A stretch of DNA of 64,000 nucleotides from Frigidibacter sp. SD6-1 (GCF_030143255.1 NZ_JARJNR010000003.1:62001-126000); one strand, 5' to 3'. Numbered from the stretch's first letter, positions 16,788-26,114 are shown. The notes: a model not told the origin generated them from the letters alone. Translations and numbers: made by a program.

Positions 16788-18235
16788 TGACCCCGACCCG
16801 TGCCGACCGGCTGGCCCTTGGCCTGATCCTGTTTCTGGCGCTGGCGCTCAGGCTGCCGGTGATGACCGGGCCTTTGTGGTTTGACGAGATCGTGACGGTC
16901 CAGACCCATTTGAAATCGGGCTGGGGCGAGATGCTGTCCAGCTATTCGATGAACCATCACTATCTGCATAACCTTGCCGCGAAACTGTCGATGAGTGTTT
17001 TCGGCGAGCAACCCTGGGCGATCCGTCTGCCCGCGCTGATCTTCGGGCTTCTTGGCATCTGGGCGATGTGGCGGCTGGCGCTGGACTTGGGCGGGCGGCT
17101 GCCCGCGCTTGGTACGGCGCTTCTGATGGCGCTCTTCTACCATCACATTTGGTTTTCCACGAACGCGCGGGGCTACACGGGCCTTGCGCTTTTCTCGACG
17201 CTCGGGGTTTTCTACGTCCTGCGCGGGCTGAGGTCGGGGCGGCTGGCTGACTGGCTTTTCTTCGCGGCCTGCCTTGCTGCGACTATCTTCACCCATCTGA
17301 CTGGCGCCTTCCTCTATGTGACGCTCGGCCTTCTCTGGCTGGCGTTGATCGCCGCCCGCGCCCGAACCGGAACGCTCGACCGCGCGACGGTGACCGGGCC
17401 CCTCGTCGGTTTCCTCCTCGGGGGGCTTGTGACGCTGGCGCTTTACGCGCCGGTGGTGCCGAGCCTTCTGGCAGAGGTGTCGGGCGTGGCAAAGACCTCG
17501 GCGGGCGATCCGATGCAGGAATACCAGAACCCGCTCTGGACGATCTATGAAGGGCTGAGGACCGGGCTCGGCCAGGCCGGACCGCTGCCTTTGCTGGTCG
17601 GTGCGCTGGCGGCGGCGCTGGTCCTGTGCGGGGCGCTGGCGCTTCGCCGCCGCGCGCCCCTCTTCGCGCCGATCACGATCGGGCATATCCTGCTGACCAT
17701 CGCGCTGCTTCTTGCCGTCGGCATGCGCATATGGCCGCGCTTCTTCTTCACCGACATCCCGTTCCTGCTGTTCCTGCTGGTGATGGGCGTCGGTTTAGTC
17801 TGCGGGCGGATCGCGACCCTGCTGCCCGCCCGCCTCGGCGCGGCGCTCTTTCCGCTGGCCATCCTTGCGATGGCCGCCGTCCTCGCGCCGCTGGCCGCGC
17901 GCAATTACAGCGCCCCGAAACAGGACCTCGCGGGGGCTTATGGCGCCGTGGAACTGGCGCGGGCGCCGGGCGAGAGGGTATTCGCCATTTCCTATTCCGG
18001 CGAGATATTCACCGGCTATTTCGGTGCGGACTGGGGCACGATCTGGACTGACGCGGACTATCGCGCCGCCGCAGATCAGCCCGGGCCGCTAACCGTCGTG
18101 GTGACTTTCCCGGCGCGGAACCTGCGCGAATATCCATCCATCGCGGCCGACCTCGAGGCGCGCAAGCTGACAGAGCGCGCTGCCCTGCCCGGCACGCTGG
18201 GCGACGGCTATGTCCTGATCCTGCACCGGGACTAG
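16787..18235 (+). CDS. GT39/ArnT-like polytopic glycosyltransferase
   Basis: A 482-residue inner-membrane protein with about 11-13 helices. The first periplasmic loop carries the GT-C acidic motif (PLWFDEIV, near residue 33) followed by a mostly hydrophobic body, as in PMT/ArnT-like enzymes that move a sugar from a polyprenyl-phosphate donor to an acceptor at the outer face of the inner membrane. The ATG overlaps the epimerase stop as TGATG; a GTG one codon earlier is possible. The gene is followed 4 nt later by the GMC oxidoreductase. Confidence 0.82.
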   Translation: MTPTRADRLALGLILFLALALRLPVMTGPLWFDEIVTVQTHLKSGWGEMLSSYSMNHHYLHNLAAKLSMSVFGEQPWAIRLPALIFGLLGIWAMWRLALDLGGRLPALGTALLMALFYHHIWFSTNARGYTGLALFSTLGVFYVLRGLRSGRLADWLFFAACLAATIFTHLTGAFLYVTLGLLWLALIAARARTGTLDRATVTGPLVGFLLGGLVTLALYAPVVPSLLAEVSGVAKTSAGDPMQEYQNPLWTIYEGLRTGLGQAGPLPLLVGALAAALVLCGALALRRRAPLFAPITIGHILLTIALLLAVGMRIWPRFFFTDIPFLLFLLVMGVGLVCGRIATLLPARLGAALFPLAILAMAAVLAPLAARNYSAPKQDLAGAYGAVELARAPGERVFAISYSGEIFTGYFGADWGTIWTDADYRAAADQPGPLTVVVTFPARNLREYPSIAADLEARKLTERAALPGTLGDGYVLILHRD

Positions 18236-18239
18236 CGGG

Positions 18240-19772
18240 ATGGTCGATCTGGTCATCGGGTCGGGTCCTGCAGGCGTCGCCGCCGCAACGGCGCTTCTGG
18301 CGCGGGGGAGGCAGGTCCTGATGCTCGACGGCGGGCGGGAGCTGGAGCCCAAACGCGCGGCCGCGCGCGACCGGATGGCGGCGCGCGATCCGCGTCTGTG
18401 GGCGGCAGAGGAGCGCGCCGACTGGCAGGCGCCGCAATTCAGGGCGGCGGGCGGGCAGATACGCCGCTACGGCTCGGACTTCGCGATGGAACCTGCGCAA
18501 GAGACTTATGCGGGCGGCTCGGACCGGTTCCGTCTGCGCGGCTCGCATGCCGTGGGCGGGTTGTCGAACCTCTGGGGCGCGGCGGTCCTGCCCTATGCGG
18601 CGGCGGACATGGCAGGCTGGCCGATCACCGAGGCGGACCTTGCGCCGCACTACCGCGCCGTCGCCGATTTCGTGCCCATCTCGGGGCGCGCCGACGATCT
18701 GGCGTCGGTCTTTCCGGCGCTCGATCTGGCGGGCAGCACGCCCCTGACACCCTCGCCGCAGGCCGAGCGCCTTCTGACCATGGTGGCGGGCGCGCGCGGC
18801 CGGCTCGCTCGGGCCGGGATCACGATCGGTCAGGCACGGCAGGCGGTAGCGCCGGGTTGCCGTCAGTGCGGCCAATGCCTGCACGGCTGCCCCTGGCAAC
18901 TGATATGGAGCGCGCGTCAGTATCTGCCGACGCTACAGGCCGATCCGAACTTCAGCTATCGGCCCGGTGTACGGGTCGTGGCCTTCGAAGAGGAAGCGGA
19001 CGAAATTTCGCTGCGGCTGGAAAGCGGTGAGACGGTGCGCGGCGAGCGCGCTTTCCTCGGCGCCGGTGTTCTGGAAAGCGCGCGCATCCTGCTGGCCTCG
19101 ATGCCGGGCCTTGGCCAGCTGACGCTGCGCGACAGCGCGCATGGCTTCCTGCCGATGCTGCATCTGTGGCGCGCGCCGCGCCGCCCCGATCGCGGGCCGT
19201 TCCACACGCTGCCGCAGGCTTTCGCCGAATTGCGCGCGCCCGAGGTTTCCGGCCATCTGATCCATGCCCAGATCTACAGCTGGAACGAGTTCTTCGAGGC
19301 CGACCTTCTGTCGCGCTATGGTCGCCTGCCCGGCACGGGTCCGGCGCTCAGGGCGCTGGCGCGGCGGCTGCTCGTGGCGCAGATCTTCCTGCATTCCGAC
19401 CTGTCGGCGCGGGTCTCGCTGACGCTCGCCCGCGACGGCCGCCTTGCGGCGGAAACCGAGGAGCGGGCCGAGACCGGTCGGGCCTTCGATGCCGCCGCGC
19501 GCCGCTTCGCGGGCGCTTTCCGGGCGCTTGGCCTTGCACCGCTCAGCGCGGCGCGGCGCCTCAATCCGCCAGGGTCGAGCTTCCACGCCGGTGCGACCCT
19601 GCCGATGGCGGCAACCCCCGCGGCCGGGCAGAGCGACAGGCTCGGTAGGCCTTGCGGCCTTTCTCGCCTGCATCTGATCGACGCCTCCTGCCTGCCCGCC
19701 ATCCCGGCGACGACGATCACCCTGCCGGTGATGGCCAATGCCCACCGGATCGGGAGTGCCGCACCGCTTTGA
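18240..19772 (+). CDS. GMC-type FAD oxidoreductase with a ferredoxin-like cysteine motif
   Basis: A 510-residue flavoprotein: N-terminal FAD fold (LVIGSGPAGVAAATALLARG), a GMC-like GGLSNLWGAA segment near 106, and a C-terminal GMC tail (LIDASCLPAIPATTITLPVMANAHRIG in part; key residues P, A, T, N, H). In the middle it has C207-x2-C210-x2-C213-x3-C217-P, the pattern of one 4Fe-4S ferredoxin half. GMC enzymes oxidise alcohol groups of sugars and related compounds. Lack of a signal peptide suggests cytoplasmic action. It is 4 nt after the GT39-like gene, so a role in oxidising a sugar or glycolipid of this locus is likely but not shown. Confidence 0.85.
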   Translation: MVDLVIGSGPAGVAAATALLARGRQVLMLDGGRELEPKRAAARDRMAARDPRLWAAEERADWQAPQFRAAGGQIRRYGSDFAMEPAQETYAGGSDRFRLRGSHAVGGLSNLWGAAVLPYAAADMAGWPITEADLAPHYRAVADFVPISGRADDLASVFPALDLAGSTPLTPSPQAERLLTMVAGARGRLARAGITIGQARQAVAPGCRQCGQCLHGCPWQLIWSARQYLPTLQADPNFSYRPGVRVVAFEEEADEISLRLESGETVRGERAFLGAGVLESARILLASMPGLGQLTLRDSAHGFLPMLHLWRAPRRPDRGPFHTLPQAFAELRAPEVSGHLIHAQIYSWNEFFEADLLSRYGRLPGTGPALRALARRLLVAQIFLHSDLSARVSLTLARDGRLAAETEERAETGRAFDAAARRFAGAFRALGLAPLSAARRLNPPGSSFHAGATLPMAATPAAGQSDRLGRPCGLSRLHLIDASCLPAIPATTITLPVMANAHRIGSAAPL

Positions 19773-19903
19773 CGGGCGCCTATCAAACCGAAGTGGGATT
19801 GCCCCATGTCCGGCGGATCGCAAGAGTTGTTCGGGTTTCAACGAGTGTCATTTTCGACAGAGCTGCTCGGCATTTCGCCTCCCCTTTCCCACAGGAGAAA
19901 ATC

Positions 19904-21073
19904 ATGATTGCCACGATGCCAGACCGCAGGTCCGGCGGCGTCCTCGGTCGAGTTCTGGCCGCTTTCCTTGTCACCTGCGCGATTCTCTTCACCTCTCTGC
20001 CCGCCCGCGCCCATGTGTTCGAAGCCACAGGCGCCGTCGTCTATTTCGACGAGGCGGCCAGGAGCTATTCGGTCGAGCTTCTGGTGAATGTCGAGGCGAT
20101 CCTCGCGGGCGTCGATCCCGAGGTGAAGGACACAAACGATTCGCCCAGGGCGGCTGAGTACAACCGGCTGCGGGAGCTGCCGCCCGAGGACCTGAAGAAG
20201 GCCTATGAGGCTATCGCGACGGAGTTCGTCGGCGGGATGAACTTCCTGATCGACGGTCGGCCCGACCATCCCGAGCTGGTCTCGACCGAGTTCCGCGAGG
20301 TGGGTGATCTGTCGAAGGTCCGCAAGACCGTATTCAACTTCCGCGGCAACCTGCCGGATGGTTCGATGACCTTCGCGTTCGGCTGGAAGCCGGAGTTCGG
20401 CAAGATCCTTCTCAGGACCGCGGCGCCGCGGGCCCGCACCGAACATATCGAGACGATCGCCTCGGGCGCGATGAGCGAGACGATCGTGATCGCCGACGTG
20501 AAGACGCGCAGCGCTTTGAACATGGTGAAGGATTTCATCGTCATCGGCTTCACCCATATCCTGCCGAAGGGCCTTGATCACATCCTCTTCGTGGTCGGCA
20601 TCTTCCTTCTGTCGACCAGGGTCCGGCCGATCCTGACCCAGGTCACTTCCTTCACCGTGGCCCATACGCTGACGCTCGGGCTGGGGGCGGCGGGGATCGT
20701 GAACCTGCCCTCGTCGATCGTGGAGCCGCTGATCGCCGCCTCCATCGTCTATGTGGCGGTCGAGAATATCCTGCGCCCGACGCTCAGCCCCTGGCGGCCG
20801 ATGGTCGTCTTCGCCTTCGGTCTGCTGCACGGGCTCGGGTTCGCGGGGATCCTCCGGGAATTCGGCATCCCGAAGGATGATTTCCTGCTGGGGCTCCTCA
20901 GCTTCAATGTCGGCGTCGAACTTGGCCAGCTGACGGTGATCGCGATCTGTTTCGCGCTGGTCGGCATCTGGTTCGGCGGCAGGAACTGGTACCGGCAGCG
21001 GATCGTCATTCCCGGCTCGCTGGTGATAGCAGCGGTCGGGGCCTTCTGGTTTGTGCAGCGCGTGACCATGTGA
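19904..21073 (+). CDS. HupE/UreJ-family membrane protein
   Basis: A 389-residue protein with a signal peptide ending ARAHVFEA, a periplasmic domain (about residues 37-205) and a C-terminal bundle of six to seven helices with the HupE/UreJ_2 histidines (FTHILPKGLDHILF, HTLTLGLG, FGLLHGLGFAG). Family members are thought to move nickel or cobalt or to serve hydrogenase/urease assembly; this long form with an extracytoplasmic domain is widespread and of unproven substrate. AGGAGA at 19893-19898 sets the start. There is no hydrogenase, urease or nickel gene in the window. Confidence 0.88.
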   Translation: MIATMPDRRSGGVLGRVLAAFLVTCAILFTSLPARAHVFEATGAVVYFDEAARSYSVELLVNVEAILAGVDPEVKDTNDSPRAAEYNRLRELPPEDLKKAYEAIATEFVGGMNFLIDGRPDHPELVSTEFREVGDLSKVRKTVFNFRGNLPDGSMTFAFGWKPEFGKILLRTAAPRARTEHIETIASGAMSETIVIADVKTRSALNMVKDFIVIGFTHILPKGLDHILFVVGIFLLSTRVRPILTQVTSFTVAHTLTLGLGAAGIVNLPSSIVEPLIAASIVYVAVENILRPTLSPWRPMVVFAFGLLHGLGFAGILREFGIPKDDFLLGLLSFNVGVELGQLTVIAICFALVGIWFGGRNWYRQRIVIPGSLVIAAVGAFWFVQRVTM

Positions 21074-21089
21074 GCGGGCCGATGAGGCC

Positions 21090-22361
21090 TCAGCCTTCGC
21101 GCGCGCCGCGCTCGAAGGCGCCCTCTTCAAGGTCGCGGGCGAGATCACACCGCCCGCGCGCCCGCGCAGCGGCGGCGAAAGCCGCGCCATAGGCGGCCAG
21201 CACCCGGTCCTCGCGCCAGTTGGCTTCGAAGGCGCCGCGCGCCGCTGCCGCCATGCTTTCCCTCGATGCCGCGTCCGCCTGCATCCGGCCCATGGCGGCC
21301 AGAAGCTCTGCCTCCGTCTCGAAGAGAAGGCCGCCGCCCGCCGTCTCCACGATTTCGGGGAAGGGGCCGAGGCGGCGGGCGATCACCGGCGTTCCCAGCC
21401 GGAAGCTTTCGATCAGGATGATCCCGAACGTCTCGTAGCAGACCGAGGGCACGATCAGCGCCAGCGCGCCGCGGTAATAGGCGTTGAGCTCGTCAGGGCT
21501 CTTGCGGCCAAGGAACTGGATGCGCGGATTGCCCGCCGCCTGGGCCTTCAGTTCCGCCGCATAATCGCCGTCGCCGAGGATCAGGAGGTCGGCGTCAGGG
21601 TATTTGTCCATCGCCGGGAAGACGTCCTGCAGGCCCTTGATCTTCTCAAGCCGCCCCACGAACAGGAAATAGGGGCGCGGATGGCCCCGGTAAGGCTCGA
21701 CCGCGCGGTGATCGAGGTCGGGCAGGAAATAGGGCAGGACCGTCATTGGTTGCCTCAGCCCGAAGTCGGCATGTTTGTCGCGCGAGAAGTCCGATTTGGC
21801 GATGATCAGGTCGGTCTTGTCGAGTGCGCGGTCAAGAAGCCCGGTATGGCGCCAGAGCTGCGGCGGGCGGCGATAGCTGACCACGCAGCGCAGGCACTGG
21901 CGCGCGTCGCACAGTTCCCGCCCGTGCCGCCACAGCACATGGGTCGGGCAGACGAGCCAATGTTCATGCGCCTCATAGACCTTGAACGCATCCCCATGGT
22001 CCAGAAGCCCCGGCCCGCCGACGAGCGACATGTTGTTGTACCACAGGATATCGGGGCGCATCTCCTCGATCAGCGCGCGGATGCGCGCGCCGTGCCAGAC
22101 CGGTCGCCCGGTCTGCTGGGTCAGAAGGTTCGACAGAAACCCGTTGCGTGCCCTCAGGCCGATCCGCCGCACCCCGTCCGGCGCGCCTTCTGCCTGAACC
22201 TTGCCGCCGAGGATCAGATAGCTGTCCTCGTCATGGACAACCGTCACCTCATGCCGGCGCGCCGCAAGGGCACGGGCCATGCGCTGCACGCCCACCGCGT
22301 CGCCGCCGAAGGAATAGGGCGGGTAGAAGGTTGTGAACATCAGGATCTTCAGTCTGCGCAT
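21090..22361 (-). CDS. Glycosyltransferase family 4
   Basis: A 423-residue GT-B enzyme, retaining type, that adds a sugar from a nucleotide donor on the cytoplasmic side. Visible are the N-terminal MFTTFYPPYSFGG acceptor-side loop, the donor-side FVGRLEKIKG block and the E-x7-E pair in ETFGIILIE. An inserted cysteine group (CPTHVLW, then CDARQCLRC, residues about 145-170) is typical of one GT4 subgroup and may bind a metal. It is the last gene of the long minus-strand operon; its ATG overlaps the flippase stop as TGATG. Confidence 0.9.
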   Translation of the reverse strand: MRRLKILMFTTFYPPYSFGGDAVGVQRMARALAARRHEVTVVHDEDSYLILGGKVQAEGAPDGVRRIGLRARNGFLSNLLTQQTGRPVWHGARIRALIEEMRPDILWYNNMSLVGGPGLLDHGDAFKVYEAHEHWLVCPTHVLWRHGRELCDARQCLRCVVSYRRPPQLWRHTGLLDRALDKTDLIIAKSDFSRDKHADFGLRQPMTVLPYFLPDLDHRAVEPYRGHPRPYFLFVGRLEKIKGLQDVFPAMDKYPDADLLILGDGDYAAELKAQAAGNPRIQFLGRKSPDELNAYYRGALALIVPSVCYETFGIILIESFRLGTPVIARRLGPFPEIVETAGGGLLFETEAELLAAMGRMQADAASRESMAAAARGAFEANWREDRVLAAYGAAFAAAARARGRCDLARDLEEGAFERGAREG

Positions 22362-23800
22362 CACGCCTCCTCGCCCCTTGCAACGCGCATGAACAGCGCG
22401 AACCGGTCGCGCATCGCCGCAAGGGCGAAGCCGAGATAGACCGCGACGCCGACCGGCACCGCGGCGGCGAACACGGCGACGGGATGTGTGGCGCCAAGCA
22501 GGCGCATCGTGCCCAGCACCGAAAGCGCCATGATCCCCGCGCCGGCCAGCGGCCTCAGATGGCAGACCGCAAGGCCAGGCACCCGTCGCCCGGCGATCTC
22601 AGCCACCAGCCTGAAATAGAGGGGCCAGAGCAGAAGGTGCGCCACCACCACCGCACCCGCGACCGCGGCGATGCCGAACCGGGCGGCCAGCCAGATGAGC
22701 CCCGCCATCAGAAGTGCCACGCCCCAGGCCAGAAGCGCCACCGTCGCCGCGCGCCCCGCCGCAAGGCAGAAGGCGACCTGGACCCGCGCGATGCAGATAT
22801 AGACCCCCATGGCGGCAAGGACCGACAGGACCGGTGCCGCGCCCGCCCAGGCCTCGCCGAAGACGACCGCGATCATCGGCGCGGCCAAGAGCGACAGCCC
22901 GGCGAAGAAAGGTATCGCGACCGCCCCCGTCAGCCGCCCGAGATCGAGGAGCAGCGCGCCCGCGTCGCCCCCTTGCCGCATCAGCGCCGCGAAGGCCGAT
23001 TGCGACGCCTGTCGGAGCGGCGTGACGATGAGGAACGAGAGCGTCTCGACCAGCCGCCAGGCGACGGCATAGAGCCCGGTCGCTTCCGGCCCGAGCGTCG
23101 CGCCGATCACCAGCGTCGGCACCTGCGTGCCGGCCAGCTCCCCCGCGCGCAGGCCCAGAACCTGCCCGCCAAAGGCGGCTGCCCGCGCAAGATCGGCGCG
23201 CGCCACATCAAGGCCAGGCCGCCAGCGGACCGCCCCCCAGGCAAGGACGGCGTTCGTCGTGATCAGGACCAGCCACTGGCCGACGAAACTCCAGACCCCG
23301 AATCCCGCCAAAGCCATGCCGATGCCGGTGATGCCGCCAAGGATCACCCCGGCCACCGCCCGGATCGCGAGGATGCGGAAGGCCAGATCGCGCCTCAGGA
23401 TCGCGACCGGCACCGCATTCAGCGCCACGATCAGGACCGATGGCGCGAGCGCCCGGATCAGCGTCGCCACCTGCGGCTCGCCATAGGCCTGTGCCGCGAG
23501 GGGCGCGATCGCCCAGAGACAGACCCCGAGCCCTCCGCCAAGCCCGACCAGCAGCCAGAAGGTCGCGTTCAGTTCCCGCGCCCCCGCCTCGCGCGCCGCG
23601 ATCAGATATTCCGACAGGCTTTCGCGGACGAGACTTTCGGAAAGGACGATGAAGACCGAAGCCATGGCCAGAAGCCCGTAATCGCGCGCGCCGAGAAGCC
23701 GGGCGAGCACCACGAAGACGGCGAAATTCACCGCCTGTTCCAGCCAGTTGCCCGCGGCCATCCAGGCGACGCCGCGGCCGAAGGCGCGGTTGACGCTCAT
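22361..23800 (-). CDS. Wzx-type flippase (MATE/MVF polysaccharide transporter)
   Basis: A 479-residue polytopic protein with 12-14 helices. The start (AWMAAGNWLEQAVNFAVFVVLARLLGARDYGLLAMA) has the pattern of polysaccharide flippases of the oligosaccharide flippase family, of which only the AxLLGxxDYGLLA core is diagnostic. It should turn a lipid-linked oligosaccharide to the periplasm. The ATG overlaps the deacetylase stop as TGATG and the stop overlaps the GT4 start, so the three genes are coupled. Confidence 0.88.
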   Translation of the reverse strand: MSVNRAFGRGVAWMAAGNWLEQAVNFAVFVVLARLLGARDYGLLAMASVFIVLSESLVRESLSEYLIAAREAGARELNATFWLLVGLGGGLGVCLWAIAPLAAQAYGEPQVATLIRALAPSVLIVALNAVPVAILRRDLAFRILAIRAVAGVILGGITGIGMALAGFGVWSFVGQWLVLITTNAVLAWGAVRWRPGLDVARADLARAAAFGGQVLGLRAGELAGTQVPTLVIGATLGPEATGLYAVAWRLVETLSFLIVTPLRQASQSAFAALMRQGGDAGALLLDLGRLTGAVAIPFFAGLSLLAAPMIAVVFGEAWAGAAPVLSVLAAMGVYICIARVQVAFCLAAGRAATVALLAWGVALLMAGLIWLAARFGIAAVAGAVVVAHLLLWPLYFRLVAEIAGRRVPGLAVCHLRPLAGAGIMALSVLGTMRLLGATHPVAVFAAAVPVGVAVYLGFALAAMRDRFALFMRVARGEEA

Positions 23801-24579
23801 CAAAGCCCGGCCCAGGGCGCCATCAGCCGCCCCTTGAGCCAGCGCAGCGCCCGGCGCCGCGCCAGATAGGCCGCTCCCCGTCCCGCCAGATGGTCGCGCC
23901 AGCGGCGAAGATCGGTGAAATAATACATCTCGAGCCGCGGCAGGTCGAAACGGTCATCCCCCGGCCCCACCTCGTTCAGCCGCGTGCCGACCGATGTCTC
24001 ATAGGCGCCCCTGATCGCCGCCCATTCCCGCCGCGCGGCCTTGCCATAGGGCGGGGCGAAATGCGGGCAGGGGCGGCCCAGCTCGGCCTCGATCTCATGT
24101 TTCGCCACCGCCAGCTCCTCGATCAGCTGCGCGGGCGCCAGCTCCGTCAGGTCGGAATGGGTCCGCGTATGGCTGCCGAACAGCACCCCTTCGCCCGCCA
24201 GCCGCGCGACTGTCGCCCAGTCCATCAGCGGCCGCGGCGGCTGCCCGATGCCGCGCCAGCCCTCGGGGCGCCCCACGAACTGCGTCGGCAGATAGACGAT
24301 CGGCCGGAAACCGTAGCGTTTCATCACCGGCCAGGCCGCATCGGCGAAATCCTCAAACCCGTCGTCGAAGGTGATCACCACCGACCGGCGCGGCAGGGTC
24401 CCCGCGATCCGCGCCGCATACCAGTCGTCAAGCGAAAGGACCGGCACCCGCGCCTCGGCCAGCAGCTTCATCTGCGCGGCAAAGACCTCGGGCGCGATCG
24501 CCGTCGCGCCCCCGACCGTCGAGATCGAATGATACATCAGGATCGAGGTCCGCCAGCCCACCTCAGGTTCCGCTCCCAA
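23800..24579 (-). CDS. Polysaccharide deacetylase family protein (NodB domain)
   Basis: A 259-residue protein with one NodB-type domain. The metal and catalytic residues are present: TFDDGFEDF with D72 and D73, and the HxxxH pair H137/H141 in GSHTRTHSDL. Family members remove N-acetyl (or related) groups from glycans with a divalent metal. There is no signal peptide, so it may act on a cytoplasmic lipid-linked intermediate, unlike secreted chitin or peptidoglycan deacetylases. It starts the distal part of the operon, after the hairpin element. Confidence 0.88.
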   Translation of the reverse strand: MGAEPEVGWRTSILMYHSISTVGGATAIAPEVFAAQMKLLAEARVPVLSLDDWYAARIAGTLPRRSVVITFDDGFEDFADAAWPVMKRYGFRPIVYLPTQFVGRPEGWRGIGQPPRPLMDWATVARLAGEGVLFGSHTRTHSDLTELAPAQLIEELAVAKHEIEAELGRPCPHFAPPYGKAARREWAAIRGAYETSVGTRLNEVGPGDDRFDLPRLEMYYFTDLRRWRDHLAGRGAAYLARRRALRWLKGRLMAPWAGL

Positions 24580-24590
24580 ACGCCATATCT

Positions 24591-24657
24591 ACTTTCTGTC
24601 CGAAAATACTCCGGAGGGGTCCGGGGAGGCAGCGCCTCCCCGGCGGGTCGGCCCGCC
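24591..24657 (-). repeat. Hairpin + ATTT-box element, copy 1
   Basis: Read on the minus strand: a hairpin GGCGGG/CCCGCC, then a perfect 10-bp stem (CCGGGGAGGC, 3-nt loop, at 24621-24643), then ACCCCTCCGGAGTATTTTCGG and an A-rich CAGAAAG tail. It follows the flavoprotein stop in sense orientation. It belongs to a family of six elements in this window. Confidence 0.8.
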
Positions 24658-24687
24658 GCAGGCGGGACGATACGCGTTCGCGCCCCA

Positions 24688-26112
24688 TCAATCCTCCACC
24701 CGGTGATGTTCGAACTCCGCCCGCCGCTCGGCCCAGGCCCTCCGGTCGACTGACCCGTCCTGCGTCAGCACCTCGGCCGCGCCATAGGCCATCGCGAAAG
24801 CATGATGGGTATTGTCATGGGCAAACAACCCTTGCCGCCCGAACGACAGGAACCCGTCGAGCGAAGAAAGCCAGCCATCGATCACTTCGAAATGTTTCTG
24901 ATAGTCGAGGTCATAGACCGGATAGGCCTGCCCGATGCGCCTTGTCTCGCAGCGCAGAACCTCGCATCTGACCGGCAGGCCCAGATCGTTCAGCCAGCGC
25001 ACATAATGCCGCCCGATCTCCTCGTCCGACATGTCCCACCATGTCTCGCCCGGATTGCAGGGCAACTCGCCGCAGAGGATCGTCAGCCCCTTCGGCCCGG
25101 TCGCGGAATTGTAGTTCTTCGGCTCCGACATCCGGCTCAGCGGCATCGACAGTTCGGGGAAGTAATGGGCATCGTACTCGGTGAACCGGTCGGTCTTCAG
25201 GATCAGATAGACGAGGATCATGCCCCGGAACCGGATCGCCTTCGCCGCCGCCTGCACGGCCTCCGGCGCGGGCGGGTCCATCAGCCGCACAGCGGTCGTC
25301 AGCGGGATGGTCGAATAGACCTGATCGGCAGTCAGCTTCTCCTCGCCCGCCGGTCCCTTGACCACCACGCCGGTCACGCGATCGCCCTCGCGCTCGATCC
25401 TGCTTATATCCGCGCCGAAGGCATATTCGGCGCCCGCCGCCGTCGAGGCGGCGACCATCGCCTCGGAAATCTGGCCAAAGCCCTTCCTCGGATAATAGAA
25501 CCGGCCGGTCGTCGGCCCCTTCATGCCCGGAGCCATTCGCAGCATCTTGCCAAGGATCTTGCCGACCGAGCCCGACGACACCCGCCTCTCGGCCAAGGTC
25601 ACCGCAAGCTTGTCGGGATCAAGGCCCCAGAGTTTCTTCACATAGGGAAAGTAGAAGCTTTCCGAAATCGTCGGCCCGAGACCGTCGTAGAGCACCGATG
25701 AAAAGCTCCGCGCCGCGCCGCGCTTCTTGCGGAAGGGCTTCAATAGCATGTCGCCGAAAAGCCGCACAGCGAAAGCAGGCGGCAGGCGCAAAAGCGCGTC
25801 CAAAGGCTTCAGCGGGAAATGAATCCAGCGCCCGCCAAGACGGATGCGGCCATGGCGGGGCTGCAGCAGGAGGTCGTCGCCCAGAAGCGCCTTCACATCG
25901 GCGATGACGGCGGGGTCCGCGACCGGATGGAAGCGGTGCGAGCCATAGTCGCACCAGATGCCCTCGATCTGGAAACTGGTGGAATTGCCGCCCGCGCGCT
26001 CCGCACGCTCCAGCACCCGCACGTCAGCCTTGCGCGCCTTGGTCAGCGCATGCGCCGCCGCAATCCCGGCGGGCCCGGCACCCAGAACGATCACTTTCGG
26101 CTTTTCCGCCAT
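24688..26112 (-). CDS. FAD-dependent oxidoreductase, UDP-galactopyranose-mutase/PPOX-like
   Basis: A 474-residue flavoprotein with the FAD fold VIVLGAGPAGIAAAHAL, a GGNSTSF block and DYGSHRFHP, the counterpart of the GGHRFF block in the paralogue at 12.3 kb. The middle has VKKLWGLDPDKL, matching KVWGIDPKEI there. It is thus a second member of the same superfamily, different enough to have its own substrate. Family members change redox state or ring form of sugars or other compounds. Its ATG is 2 nt after the stop of the upstream membrane-protein gene. Confidence 0.82.
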   Translation of the reverse strand: MAEKPKVIVLGAGPAGIAAAHALTKARKADVRVLERAERAGGNSTSFQIEGIWCDYGSHRFHPVADPAVIADVKALLGDDLLLQPRHGRIRLGGRWIHFPLKPLDALLRLPPAFAVRLFGDMLLKPFRKKRGAARSFSSVLYDGLGPTISESFYFPYVKKLWGLDPDKLAVTLAERRVSSGSVGKILGKMLRMAPGMKGPTTGRFYYPRKGFGQISEAMVAASTAAGAEYAFGADISRIEREGDRVTGVVVKGPAGEEKLTADQVYSTIPLTTAVRLMDPPAPEAVQAAAKAIRFRGMILVYLILKTDRFTEYDAHYFPELSMPLSRMSEPKNYNSATGPKGLTILCGELPCNPGETWWDMSDEEIGRHYVRWLNDLGLPVRCEVLRCETRRIGQAYPVYDLDYQKHFEVIDGWLSSLDGFLSFGRQGLFAHDNTHHAFAMAYGAAEVLTQDGSVDRRAWAERRAEFEHHRVED

Positions 26113-26114
26113 TT

